This document shows positions 25,404 to 33,838 of a stretch of DNA of 64,000 nucleotides, in pieces (the first letter of the stretch is position 1; every line of letters starts with the position of its first letter). Both the position numbers and the translations under genes were made by a program. This DNA is from Flavobacterium daemonense (lineage in GTDB: Bacteria; Bacteroidota; Bacteroidia; Flavobacteriales; Flavobacteriaceae). The DNA is taken from NCBI RefSeq assembly GCF_007341385.1, contig NZ_VJYD01000018.1:1-64000 (forward strand), given 5' to 3'. The notes under the pieces are model-generated. The model was given only the letters and a program-made list of their open reading frames with translations, had not been told where the DNA came from and ran no database searches.

Positions 25404-25928
25404 TTAAAAGTTTTTATGAAAAATGATAAAAGGTGCCAGCCAAGCCAAGTCTTTCAAGCCTTCGCGCAACTGTTTTATTGCCGATGAAATTTGGTTTTTC
25501 ACCGTTTGTTTCGAAATTCCAAGTTCATCTGCAATCTGATCGATCGACATATCCTGAAATTTATACATCAATAAAACTTCTTTCCTTTTCTCCGGAAGTT
25601 TATCTAATAAGGCATAAAGCAAATCCATTAATTCGGGATCAATCGACGCAAAATTGTCAATAATATAATCCTCAAACTGATCTTCCAGAATAGTTTTATC
25701 AAACCTATTATTTTGGTAATGTTTAAAAACCTGATTTTTTACCGCGCGAAATAAATACGGTTCAATGGCATTGATGTTCAAATCGTCTTTGCGCTCCCAT
25801 AAATCGACAAAAACATCCTGCACAATGTTCTGTGCCAAATCTTTATCCTGAGTCATCGTATACGAAAAAGCGCTGAGCTTTTTCCAGTATTGGGTATACG
25901 TTTGTTCAAAAATTTCTGGATTCTTCAT
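25404..25928 (-). CDS. ECF-family RNA polymerase sigma factor
   Basis: A 174-residue sigma-70 family protein. Region 2 is seen in AFSYTMTQDKDLAQNIVQDVFVDLWER and PYLFRAVKNQVFKHYQNNR; region 4 in LLDKLPEKRKEVLLMYKFQDMSIDQIADELGISKQTVKNQISSAIKQLR with a clear HTH. The frame extends 47 codons further upstream, but the ATG at 25928 gives the normal start MKNPEIFEQTYTQYW. It belongs to the Bacteroidetes FecI-like group that pairs with FecR and SusC/D, and should switch on transport genes for a specific nutrient. Confidence 0.95.
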   Translation of the reverse strand: MKNPEIFEQTYTQYWKKLSAFSYTMTQDKDLAQNIVQDVFVDLWERKDDLNINAIEPYLFRAVKNQVFKHYQNNRFDKTILEDQFEDYIIDNFASIDPELMDLLYALLDKLPEKRKEVLLMYKFQDMSIDQIADELGISKQTVKNQISSAIKQLREGLKDLAWLAPFIIFHKNF

Positions 25929-26195
25929 GGCAGTTTTTGGTAGTATTTGGTGGTGTAAAATAATAAAATACAATACCAATACTTTTTGCCTGAAAGTTAT
26001 CTTTAAATTAAATTTCGAAAACAATTGTTTTATTAATACTACTATTTTTAAACAAAAATGACATTCCATTTGCGTTTTCTTTTACTTTAGCTAACACAAA
26101 AATCAAGTGCCACGTTTACTTTAGTAACCTCTAAAAAAAGCAATTCTCTGTTGCTGCGTCTCCTTAATTCAATAATCCTAATTTCATTCAAAATC
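25929..26195. other. divergent promoter region, no further feature seen
   Basis: AT-rich sequence between the ECF sigma gene and the phospholipase gene. It must hold both promoters, but I see no convincing TTG/TAnnTTTG pair, palindrome or repeat. Autoregulation by the ECF factor is possible and not visible. Confidence 0.3.
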
Positions 26196-27251
26196 ATGAA
26201 ACAAATTTTGTTTACATTATTATTTGCAGGAGCTTTTCAATGGAGTCATGCGCAAAACGACAATCTAAAAATCAACCAGATACAAGTTATCGGTTCGCAC
26301 AACAGTTACCGCCACGCCATCGAAACTGATTTGTACAATACGATTCAGGCAAAAGATACTACGCGTTCGCTGAAAGGGCTTCAATACACACATATAAGTC
26401 TTACGGAACAATTAAATAAAGGTTTGCGAAACTTAGAAATTGATGTTCAAGCTGATCCGAAAGGCGGAAAATTTGCGCATCCAAAAGGTCTTGACATTGC
26501 AAAATCACAAGAAGCTTATGACCCAAATGGAGAAATGAAAAAACCGGGTTTTAAAGTTTTTCATATGATTGATATTGATTTTAGAACATCTTGCTACACG
26601 CTTCAAAGTTGTCTTGCGGAATTAAAAAAATGGTCAGACGCAAATCCTGATCATGTTCCAGTTTTCATCACTTTAGAGCCAAAAGACGATGATAGTTTCT
26701 TGGGCACAAAAGCAGAGAAATTTACACCAGAGCTTTTTGATGCTTTAGACAAAGAACTTCGTAAAGGTTTAGGAAATAAAATAATCACGCCCGATATGGT
26801 TCGCGGAAAATATAAAACACTTGAAGAAGCGGTTTTAAACAATAATTGGCCGACTTTGAAAGAAGCAAAAGGAAAATTTTTATTCCTTTTAGATAATAAC
26901 GGCGTAAAAAGAGATTTGTACGCATTGAATCATCCGTCCCTTAAGGGACGCGCCGTTTTTATTAATGCTGAACCGGGAAAACCAGAAGCGGCGTGGTTAT
27001 TTAGAAATAATTCTGAAGATTCATCAATTACAGATTTGGTTAAAAAAGGCTACTTAATAAGAACCCGTGCCGACTCTGATACGAAGGAAGCCCGCAAAAA
27101 TGATTATTCGCATTTTGAAGCTGCAAAAAAATCAGGCGCACAAATCATCTCAACAGATTATTATTTGCCAAGCACTTTCTTTGATTCTCCGTACCAAATC
27201 AAATATGATGACGGAACTTATGTGAGAACAAATCCTGTAAATGTGCAGTAA
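26196..27251 (+). CDS. secreted calcium-dependent PI-PLC-like phosphodiesterase
   Basis: A 351-residue exported enzyme with signal peptide MKQILFTLLFAGAFQWSHAQ. The first catalytic His is in VIGSHNSYRH and further family segments are LEIDVQADPKGGKFAHPKG, KVFHMIDIDFRTSCYTL and PVFITLEPKDDD. This is the Ca2+-dependent phosphoinositide-specific phospholipase C-like family (PF16670). It should cleave phosphodiester bonds in glycerophosphoinositols or similar lipids outside the cell. The start is set at the ATG 45 nt into the longer frame because it begins the signal peptide. It is divergent from the sigma/FecR/SusCD genes. Actual substrate not shown. Confidence 0.85.
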   Translation: MKQILFTLLFAGAFQWSHAQNDNLKINQIQVIGSHNSYRHAIETDLYNTIQAKDTTRSLKGLQYTHISLTEQLNKGLRNLEIDVQADPKGGKFAHPKGLDIAKSQEAYDPNGEMKKPGFKVFHMIDIDFRTSCYTLQSCLAELKKWSDANPDHVPVFITLEPKDDDSFLGTKAEKFTPELFDALDKELRKGLGNKIITPDMVRGKYKTLEEAVLNNNWPTLKEAKGKFLFLLDNNGVKRDLYALNHPSLKGRAVFINAEPGKPEAAWLFRNNSEDSSITDLVKKGYLIRTRADSDTKEARKNDYSHFEAAKKSGAQIISTDYYLPSTFFDSPYQIKYDDGTYVRTNPVNVQ

Positions 27252-27261
27252 TTTTTTTTTC

Positions 27262-27304
27262 AATCACGGTCACAGCTTTCAAGATTGTGACTGTGATTTT
27301 TTTT
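27262..27304 (+). terminator. terminator of the PI-PLC-like gene
   Basis: Arms AATCACGGTCACA (27262-27274) and TGTGACTGTGATT (27286-27298) with one mismatch, followed by a T-run. Confidence 0.75.
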
Positions 27305-27484
27305 TTAACGCAAAGCGCGCAAAGGTTTTTCGCAAAGGGCACAAAGTTTTTTAAAGAAGATTTTATAAAAATCAAAGTTCACAAAGCTGTATTTCTAAAG
27401 CTTTGTGAACTTTTCGTTTATTAATAAACGCTAACAAAAACCTTTGCAAACTTTGTGAAAAACCTTTGCGCGTTTTGCGTTAAA
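27304..27484. repeat. family B nested palindrome
   Basis: Outer arms TTTAACGCAAAGCGCGCAAAGG and CCTTTGCGCGTTTTGCGTTAAA, with inner hairpins from GCAAAG/CTTTGC and AAAGTTCACAAAGC/GCTTTGTGAACTTT. It lies between the PI-PLC terminator and the metallophosphatase terminator. Confidence 0.75.
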
Positions 27485-27501
27485 AATATACACAAAATAA
27501 C

Positions 27502-27534
27502 AAACCCGACAGGTTTTAAAAACCTGTCGGGTTT
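27502..27534. terminator. bidirectional terminator
   Basis: AAACCCGACAGGTTT and AAACCTGTCGGGTTT are a perfect 14-15-bp pair around a TAA loop, 19 nt after the metallophosphatase stop. Confidence 0.75.
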
Positions 27535-27552
27535 ATCTTTGCGTTAAAAGAA

Positions 27553-29481
27553 TCACTTCAAACTTTTAACTTCACCACTTTTCAAATCAACCATAAAATG
27601 ATCTGCAGGAACTTCGTGCATGAATTTATTTAAAATTGTAAAGAATAATTTCACCTGTTTTTGCAAAAGTTTTTCATCAGAATTTTCTAAAACCATTTTC
27701 GATAAAATTTTATATTCTCTTGCTCTTTTCTCTCCAACATCGGCGAAAGCCAATTCATCGGCACTTCTAAAACGATAAAAATCAATTAAAAGATCATTTC
27801 CTGTCCAAGTAAAATCTTCTTTTTTAAGATTGTTTTGTGCCAACATTTGTTCCGATTTCGTTTCTGCTTCCTCCCATTCTTTTTGAAACTGCGCTTTGTT
27901 TTTCAGAATAAAATCAAAATCTTTATCAGATTTAATATTCGCCAAAACCAACAAATCCTGAGCTGAAACATTTTGAATAAAAGCAGCAAAATCAGAGGGC
28001 CAATCGTCTTTTAAAAAACGAAGACGTACTAATTCCTTTAAATGAAAATCGGTAAAATCGTGGTAATTTTTGGTTTCTAAAATATCTTTATTCCAAATAT
28101 CTTTTGTGTTTTGACTTTGTAAAAACTGATATTCCATTTTATACAAATCAAAAAGCTCATCAAATCTCGGAACATCATCAATTGTAATGGTTTGAATATC
28201 CACCAAATTATCTTTCTGAATCGTCAATACTTTATACGCCGGAATATAAGCGGCAAGTGAAGGCGTTTGGATATTTACCAAAGTATTGCCTTTTGCAGTC
28301 GTTCGTATTCCAGTATCATTGATATGCATATGTCCAGCAAAATGAATTTTCAAACCAGCATCGGCAAAAACCTGCGCCACTTCTTCAACAGGAACTCGGT
28401 TCAATTGCCATTTATTTGGACCTAATAATTCTTTAATTTCCGCGGAAGCGTCATCATTAAAATCAATCATAGGAAAATGACTGAAAGCAACTAAAGTTTT
28501 ACCGCGAAGTTTGGCTTCCGCCGACATATCCTGAACCCATTTTATAAGATGTTTTTTGTTTGAAAGTACATTATTGTAACCTGTACTTGCTTCAGAATAA
28601 TTTTTAGGATCTTTAGGATCGCCGTCTGTTTTCTTCGGAATATAAACATTTCCGTCAATAGCCATTAACCAGAGTCCGTCAATTGGTTCAACGACATAAC
28701 TCACATCTGGAACTTCAAATCCAGGCGCAACATTATACACTCTTTTAGATAATTGAGAAGCTTCGATAGCTTTTTTAAAGTCGTAATTTTGGGAAGTATA
28801 ACTGGCGAAAGGAGTTGACCAGAACTTGTATTTTTTGTTGGGATAAAATCCGAAGTTTTTAAGATCTTCTGTGATGCCAAAATAACCCATTTTAGCAATA
28901 TCGGCTGTTATGACAACTGGCTGTTCGATATTCATGTTTGGCTTATACATGCCGTCTTTGCTAAAAATGGGTTGGCTTTTTCCTTCTTCTCCTAAAAAAT
29001 CTTCTTTACCCGATTCCTGAGCAAATGGTCCAACCGGATCATGATTTCCGGTGGTTATAAAAAACTCAATACCATATTTTTTTTGGTATTGATCTAAAAT
29101 TCTCTGTAATCCACTCACGTGAATTGGCTGACCGTCATCGGTATAATCGCCCGGAAGTGCCACGTATTTTATCTTTCGTTTTGCAATATCTTCAAGAGCG
29201 GCGATGAAGGCAAAATAATTTTCATTGAAAATTCTCGTAGAGTGCAACTGCGAGGCCATCGTTCTTATTAACGCATATTTTCCGGTTTTGGTATTCAAAA
29301 CTCCTTTAAAATCGTTATCTGAGAATGTTCCGAACAAATCCTGCAAGTGAACATCAGACAAAAATGCGACTTGAAGGCCATCGAGATTCTTCAATTTTTG
29401 TGCCGAAATGGTATAATTGGAAAGAATAAAAAACAATGTTGCAAACCACAGCTTACCGTTAGAAAAAAAATTAATATTCAT
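27553..29481 (-). CDS. secreted calcineurin-like metallophosphatase
   Basis: A 642-residue protein with signal peptide MNINFFSNGKLWFATLFFILSNYTISAQ. All metal-binding motifs of the family are present: SDVH (Asp43, His45), LPGDYTDDG, TTGNHDP, AFSHFP and FAGHMH. The catalytic domain ends near residue 400 and is followed by a C-terminal helical extension of about 200 residues without a recognised domain. It should release phosphate from a phosphomonoester or diester in the periplasm or outside. With the neighbouring PI-PLC-like enzyme it could work in sequence on phosphoinositides. Single gene. Confidence 0.9.
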   Translation of the reverse strand: MNINFFSNGKLWFATLFFILSNYTISAQKLKNLDGLQVAFLSDVHLQDLFGTFSDNDFKGVLNTKTGKYALIRTMASQLHSTRIFNENYFAFIAALEDIAKRKIKYVALPGDYTDDGQPIHVSGLQRILDQYQKKYGIEFFITTGNHDPVGPFAQESGKEDFLGEEGKSQPIFSKDGMYKPNMNIEQPVVITADIAKMGYFGITEDLKNFGFYPNKKYKFWSTPFASYTSQNYDFKKAIEASQLSKRVYNVAPGFEVPDVSYVVEPIDGLWLMAIDGNVYIPKKTDGDPKDPKNYSEASTGYNNVLSNKKHLIKWVQDMSAEAKLRGKTLVAFSHFPMIDFNDDASAEIKELLGPNKWQLNRVPVEEVAQVFADAGLKIHFAGHMHINDTGIRTTAKGNTLVNIQTPSLAAYIPAYKVLTIQKDNLVDIQTITIDDVPRFDELFDLYKMEYQFLQSQNTKDIWNKDILETKNYHDFTDFHLKELVRLRFLKDDWPSDFAAFIQNVSAQDLLVLANIKSDKDFDFILKNKAQFQKEWEEAETKSEQMLAQNNLKKEDFTWTGNDLLIDFYRFRSADELAFADVGEKRAREYKILSKMVLENSDEKLLQKQVKLFFTILNKFMHEVPADHFMVDLKSGEVKSLK

Positions 29482-29595
29482 GTTGAAATGCAGATTTTGA
29501 GGCGTTTAAAATAACTGCGCAATTTTAGCCATTAAAACCTGAACTCTCTTTACCGTATTGTTACGGAATAATAATTTTTATTGCTTTGTTTTGAG

Positions 29596-29762
29596 TTTAA
29601 CCGCAAAGTGCGCAAAGGTTTACGCAAGGTTCGCAAGTTTTTTTGCCACAGATTGAAAGGATTAAAAATGATTTTTAAAATCTGTGTAAATCTTTTTAAT
29701 CTGTTGCATTATATTTTAATCTTTGCGTGCTTTGCGTAAACCTTTGCGTACATTGCGGTTAA
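29596..29762. repeat. family B nested palindrome with a CACAGATT inner repeat
   Basis: Outer arms TTTAACCGCAAAGTGCGC and its near-complement at the other end (GCGTACATTGCGGTTAA). Inside, GCCACAGATTGAAAGG and AATCTGTGTAAATC / TTTTAATCTG form a second, different palindrome, so two repeat families are nested. Confidence 0.7.
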
Positions 29763-29770
29763 GAAAAAAT

Positions 29771-30415
29771 CTAAATCTGAAGCATTTTACTCAGTTCTTC
29801 ATAACTACTAAAAAGTATCGCACCCTCTTCTTCCAAATCTGAATTATTGTAGCCATTTGCAAAACCGTACACTTTAAATCCGCCAGAAATTCCTGCCTTT
29901 ATTCCTGCTTTGCTGTCTTCCAGCACAATGCAATCTTTTACCTCAAAACCCATTTCTTTTGCGGCATGCAAAAATATTTCCGGTTCTGGTTTCCAACTGT
30001 TTATTTGGTACGAACTGAATATTTTATTTTCAAATTTATCAAGTAAACCAGCCACTTCAAGATTCAGTCTAATTTTTTCGACCGGACCACTTGAAGCCAC
30101 ACAATACGGAATTTTCAATTTTTCGATAAAATCTACAACACCTTCCATTGGTTTTACTTGCGTTTTAAAAGCTTCAAAACTTTTTTGGCGGTATTCTTCT
30201 TCAAAATTTTCAGGTAATTTTTGATGTATTGCTTCTTCAATATATCGGAAACAATCTTTCAAATTCCTCCCGTTGAAATCGCGGTAAGCATCTTCAATAT
30301 CCATTTTAAACCCATATTCTGATGCCATTTCAAGCAAAATTCCATTTCCTATTTTTTCTGTATCAACTAAAACTCCGTCACAATCGAAAATAATGCACTT
30401 AACTTCCATATTCAT
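29771..30415 (-). CDS. HAD-superfamily phosphatase (beta-phosphoglucomutase-like)
   Basis: A 214-residue cytoplasmic enzyme. Motif I FDCDGVLVDTE starts near residue 9, motif II is in VASSGP, motif III K-x in SWKPEPEIFLHAAKEMG, and motif IV EDSKAGIKAG. The cap domain sits after motif I, as in HAD subfamily IA members that dephosphorylate small sugar phosphates or 2-deoxy sugars. Upstream codons in the frame would add a hydrophobic stretch; ATG at 30415 (or 30409) gives the normal N-terminus. Expected to clear a sugar phosphate; the substrate is unknown. Confidence 0.88.
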   Translation of the reverse strand: MNMEVKCIIFDCDGVLVDTEKIGNGILLEMASEYGFKMDIEDAYRDFNGRNLKDCFRYIEEAIHQKLPENFEEEYRQKSFEAFKTQVKPMEGVVDFIEKLKIPYCVASSGPVEKIRLNLEVAGLLDKFENKIFSSYQINSWKPEPEIFLHAAKEMGFEVKDCIVLEDSKAGIKAGISGGFKVYGFANGYNNSDLEEEGAILFSSYEELSKMLQI

Positions 30416-30623
30416 TTTTAAACTTTTAATAATGTAGAGACTTAACTGGCGTCTCAGGAATTGTAAAGTACAAATTAAAATAAATCCTGAAAGCACAACC
30501 AATAACAAATTAACAGAAATTTGTACATTTTTATACCTAATAATGTATCTCCAATTCTGATTTGCAACGTATCTTTATGACCTCAAACTTTATTTAACAG
30601 AGCAACAATTAAAATTATAAATT

Positions 30624-31787
30624 GTGAAAAAAAATCTTTTACTGACTGTAATTCTAGCAAGTAATTTTGCGATACATTCTCAAAACAAAACCATAACAAT
30701 CACCAATACTTTAGCGACCGACAGAGAATTTGAAACAGTCGAATTAACTAAAAAAATACTGGGTTTGCCAACAGCGGCAAAACTTGATAATTATATCATT
30801 AAAAACAACAATTCAATTTTAGAAACCCAAACTGTTGATAATGATGGCGACGGAAATATGGATGTCCTTTTGTTTCAACCAAAAATTAAAGCAAAATCAA
30901 AAGAGGAATTTGAAGTTTTAGTTGGAACTAATCCGAATGCATCGCAAGTTGCAAGCTGCTATTCTAGATTTGTACCCGAAAGAATTGATGATTATGCATG
31001 GGAAAACAACAAGGTCGCTTTTAGAGCATATGGACCAGTGGCGCAAAAAATGGTCGAAGATAAAGTTCCCGGAGGTGCCTTGACGAGCGGAATTGATGCT
31101 TGGTTAAAAAGAGTCGAGTATCCAATCATCAACAAATGGTATGATAAAATGACTACCGGAAAGGGAACTTATCATAAAGATACGGGTGAAGGTCTAGACA
31201 ATTTTCAGGTTGGCGACAGCCGAGGAATTGGCGGAATTGCTGTAAATATTGATGGAAAATATTATTTTTCAAAGAATTTTGTCAGCTGGAAAACCATTAC
31301 AACAGGACCAATCAGAACGAGTTTTATTTTAACTTATGCAGACTGGGATGCAAAGGGAAACAAAATAACTGAATCAAAATTGATTAGTCTGGATTACGGA
31401 AGCTATCTTTCACGTTATGAAACATCAATTACTGGAACTAAAACTATTGCTGTCGGGATAACGCTTCATGATAAAAAAGGAACTATTGGAACTGATTTAA
31501 AAAAGGGATGGCTGAGTTATTGGGAACCACTTGATGATTCTGAAATTGGAATGGGAATAGTTGCACCAAAAAATACTCTGACAAGCTTTGATAATCACGT
31601 TACAAACGAAAAAGAATTAAGCAATTTGTACGGGAATATCTCGGTTAAAAACGAAAAAGCAATTTATTATACCGGTTTTGGATGGAAAAAAGGAAGTCCA
31701 TTTCAAACCAAACAAGAATGGGAAACGTATTTGACTTCTTTTGCAGAGAAAATAAATAATCCGCTTGTTGTTAAGGTGAAGAAGTAA
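30624..31787 (+). CDS. DUF4861 secreted protein of uronate locus
   Basis: A 387-residue exported protein, signal peptide MKKNLLLTVILASNFAIHSQ, using a GTG start codon. The body is rich in beta strands, with KNNNSILETQTVDNDGDGNMDVLLFQPK near the start and W-rich segments (DYAWENNKVAFRAYGP, AWLKRVEYPIINKWYD) later. It matches the DUF4861 family, often found in Bacteroidetes loci that degrade uronic-acid polysaccharides and near GH105/GH88 enzymes; members are predicted carbohydrate-active but not characterised to my knowledge. It converges on the lacI gene across a long hairpin (31801-31902). It begins the uronate locus of this window. Confidence 0.85.
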   Translation: MKKNLLLTVILASNFAIHSQNKTITITNTLATDREFETVELTKKILGLPTAAKLDNYIIKNNNSILETQTVDNDGDGNMDVLLFQPKIKAKSKEEFEVLVGTNPNASQVASCYSRFVPERIDDYAWENNKVAFRAYGPVAQKMVEDKVPGGALTSGIDAWLKRVEYPIINKWYDKMTTGKGTYHKDTGEGLDNFQVGDSRGIGGIAVNIDGKYYFSKNFVSWKTITTGPIRTSFILTYADWDAKGNKITESKLISLDYGSYLSRYETSITGTKTIAVGITLHDKKGTIGTDLKKGWLSYWEPLDDSEIGMGIVAPKNTLTSFDNHVTNEKELSNLYGNISVKNEKAIYYTGFGWKKGSPFQTKQEWETYLTSFAEKINNPLVVKVKK

Positions 31788-31800
31788 TCTTCTCATTTTT

Positions 31801-31902
31801 GTCATTTCGACCGAAGGGAGAAATCACACTAGAAACTCCGCAAAGAAAATCACCAATCTTTGTCGACTCACTAGTGTGATTTCTCCCTTCGGTCGAAATG
31901 AC
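31801..31902 (+). repeat. family C long hairpin, copy 1 (32-bp perfect arms, 38-nt loop)
   Basis: Arms 31801-31832 and 31871-31902 are perfect complements (start GTCATTTCGACCGAAGGG). The 38-nt loop contains the invariant CAATCTTTGT seen in the copies at 36631 and 47009. It lies 14 nt after the DUF4861 stop and 12 nt from the convergent lacI stop, so it may also end transcription, though no T-run follows. Confidence 0.85.
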
Positions 31903-31914
31903 AATCTTTGTGTT

Positions 31915-33039
31915 TTACCTTACTTTCGCAGGAGAATAATTTTCTTTTAAAATAATTTCAAGCGGGATATAATTTGTTTGCTCCGTCTCTTCCTGAAGCA
32001 CTAATTTTTTATACAAATAATTAATCCCCATATAACCCTGCTCTTCTGGTCTTTGGTTGATTAAAAAATCGATTATTCCTTTGTTCAAATATTCAATATT
32101 TTCGTTTAGCAAATCGAAACCAATAATTCGGATGCCGTTTATATTGTTTTTTTCTAGAAATCGAGCTACAATATATGCCCTAGAATTTGGTACAAAAATA
32201 CTGTTGATACCTTTAAACATTTCCACACAAAGCTGATCGATACCGGAATCTTTAATGGTAATTTCAGAAAACTTGAAATTTGTCAATTCGTCGTGATCCT
32301 TAAAATAAGAATAGAATCCGTCAATTCGCTGCAGATACACCGATGTGCTTTCGATTTCTCTTGCAATTTTGAAAATCAAAACCTGTCTTTCATTTTTAAC
32401 TGCAAAACTAATTAGTCTTCCAGCCAAATAACCACTCTGAAAAGCATCTTGACCCACATACGCATGTCCATTTTCCTCAGAGATATTTGAATCGATCATC
32501 ACAACCGGAATATTTTTCTTTTCATATTCCTTTAAAAACCGAACCGAATCTTCGTAAAAAATTGGTGCAAAAAGCAGTCCGTCACAATCAAAATCGATGA
32601 CTTTTTCAATCTGCTTCTGAAAAGATTCTTTATTAAAATCGTAGAAAAAATAATCCAGCACAATACCAAATTTCGCAAACTCGGCAGCCGCTTTTTCGAC
32701 TCCAGAAATCTGGCTTTTCCAGTATTCCAAATTTTCATATTTGGGTAAAAAAACCGCGATGCGAAACTTTTTATTCAGTGCCAAATTACTTGCGAGAATA
32801 TTTCGTTTGTAACCATATTCTTCAATAATGGCATTTACCTTATCAACATTTTCTTGAGCTACTTGTCCGCGGTTATGAATGATTCTGTCAACCGTTCCAG
32901 GCGAGACATTTGCTAGTGCTGCTATTTCTTTGATCGTTATGATATCGCTGATTTTTAAGTTAAAAAAATTAATTACCCACGTAAAAATATTATTATTTTC
33001 ATCAAATATAAGTTGTTTTACATAACTTTTTATATACAT
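31915..33039 (-). CDS. LacI-family transcriptional regulator
   Basis: A regulator of about 374 residues. The HTH domain (TIKEIAALANVSPGTVDRIIHNRGQVAQENVDKVNAIIEEYGYKRN) begins about 30 residues after the ATG at 33039, so there is an N-terminal extension, or translation starts further downstream at a non-ATG codon. The rest is a periplasmic-binding-protein fold (FRIAVFLPKYEN, GLLFAPIFYEDSVRF, VVMIDSNIS, YVGQDAFQSGYLAGRL). It probably senses a uronate catabolite. A palindrome directly after its own -7 element (33051-33072) suggests autoregulation. The YhcH-Eda-SDR-UxuA genes are divergent. Confidence 0.9.
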   Translation of the reverse strand: MYIKSYVKQLIFDENNNIFTWVINFFNLKISDIITIKEIAALANVSPGTVDRIIHNRGQVAQENVDKVNAIIEEYGYKRNILASNLALNKKFRIAVFLPKYENLEYWKSQISGVEKAAAEFAKFGIVLDYFFYDFNKESFQKQIEKVIDFDCDGLLFAPIFYEDSVRFLKEYEKKNIPVVMIDSNISEENGHAYVGQDAFQSGYLAGRLISFAVKNERQVLIFKIAREIESTSVYLQRIDGFYSYFKDHDELTNFKFSEITIKDSGIDQLCVEMFKGINSIFVPNSRAYIVARFLEKNNINGIRIIGFDLLNENIEYLNKGIIDFLINQRPEEQGYMGINYLYKKLVLQEETEQTNYIPLEIILKENYSPAKVR

Positions 33040-33050
33040 TTGTAAAATAC

Positions 33051-33072
33051 CGTGTGCGTACACGCAAAAATA
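33051..33072 (-). promoter_or_regulatory. lacI promoter -7 element with overlapping candidate operator
   Basis: On the minus strand TATTTTTG (33072-33065) matches TAnnTTTG and is followed at once by CGTGTACGCACACG (33064-33051), whose ends CGTGT and ACACG are symmetric. A repressor bound there would cover the transcription start. The motif resembles LacI-type sites. Binding not shown. Confidence 0.45.
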
Positions 33073-33386
33073 CACAAACGATTAAAACAAAAGAGTATTA
33101 AGTTGTTTTTTTATTCTTTAAAATAGTTTAAAACCTTAGTTTCAAATAATTATAAAAAATAAACTCAAATAATTAATATTCAATATTTTTTAATGTATTA
33201 TCAAAAGTAAAACTTTAAATAATTTTAAATTATAAAACATACATTTTCAAGTATTTAAAGAAACAGAAAATGCAATTAATGTCAAAAACATGACATTATA
33301 AAACTAAATAACTAAAAACCAATAAAATACAATAGTTTATTTAAACAAAATATTAAACAAAAAACATTTCAAATAAACCAAATAAA
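33073..33386. other. AT-rich divergent region, no feature seen
   Basis: Very AT-rich sequence between lacI and the yhcH-type gene. Low-complexity A/T runs occur throughout; I find no clear -33/-7 pair for the uronate operon, no second copy of the CGTGTGCGTACACG-type site and no repeat-family member. Confidence 0.3.
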
Positions 33387-33836
33387 ATGATAGTAGATTC
33401 ATTGCACAATGCAGCAAAATATTTCGGGTTGCATCCTAATTTCAAAACAGCTTTTGATTATGTGAGTCAGAATGACGTTACGAAACTTGAAGAAGGAGTT
33501 TTGGAAATTGCAAAAGGATTAAAACTGATCGTAATTGCAGGCGAAGGAACAACCAAAGAACAAAGCATTAAAGGTTTTGAATGCCACGACAAAAACATTG
33601 ACATTCAAATTGTGATTCAAGGTCCAGAAACCTACGCGTGGAAACCGAGAGAAAAATGTGTGAGCCCAAATGGTGATTACAGCGATGAAAAAGACGTTCG
33701 TTTTTTTCATGATCAACCAGATATGTTTTTTCAATTGCAGGAAAAACAATTTGCGATTTTATATCCAGAAGATGTCCATGCCGCAATGATTGGCGAAGGA
33801 TCGTTGAAAAAATTGGTTTTTAAAGTAAAAATCTAG
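33387..33836 (+). CDS. YhcH/YjgK/YiaL family (DUF386) protein
   Basis: A 149-residue protein of the DUF386 family, starting MIVDSLHNAAKYFGLHPNF. Conserved family positions are visible: GFECHDKNIDIQIVIQGPE (metal-binding His and Glu region) and FAILYPEDVHAAMIGEG with its C-terminal His. The family has a cupin-type fold and often binds a metal; members help in uronate or sialic-acid sugar handling, perhaps as anomerases or isomerases. First gene of a four-gene operon, with the eda start just 2 nt after its stop. Confidence 0.9.
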   Translation: MIVDSLHNAAKYFGLHPNFKTAFDYVSQNDVTKLEEGVLEIAKGLKLIVIAGEGTTKEQSIKGFECHDKNIDIQIVIQGPETYAWKPREKCVSPNGDYSDEKDVRFFHDQPDMFFQLQEKQFAILYPEDVHAAMIGEGSLKKLVFKVKI

Positions 33837-33838
33837 AC

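Noticed and set aside
25929..26069. N-terminal extension of the ECF sigma factor
   Set aside because: 47 upstream codons are hydrophobic and unlike sigma factors; region 2 begins shortly after the ATG at 25928.
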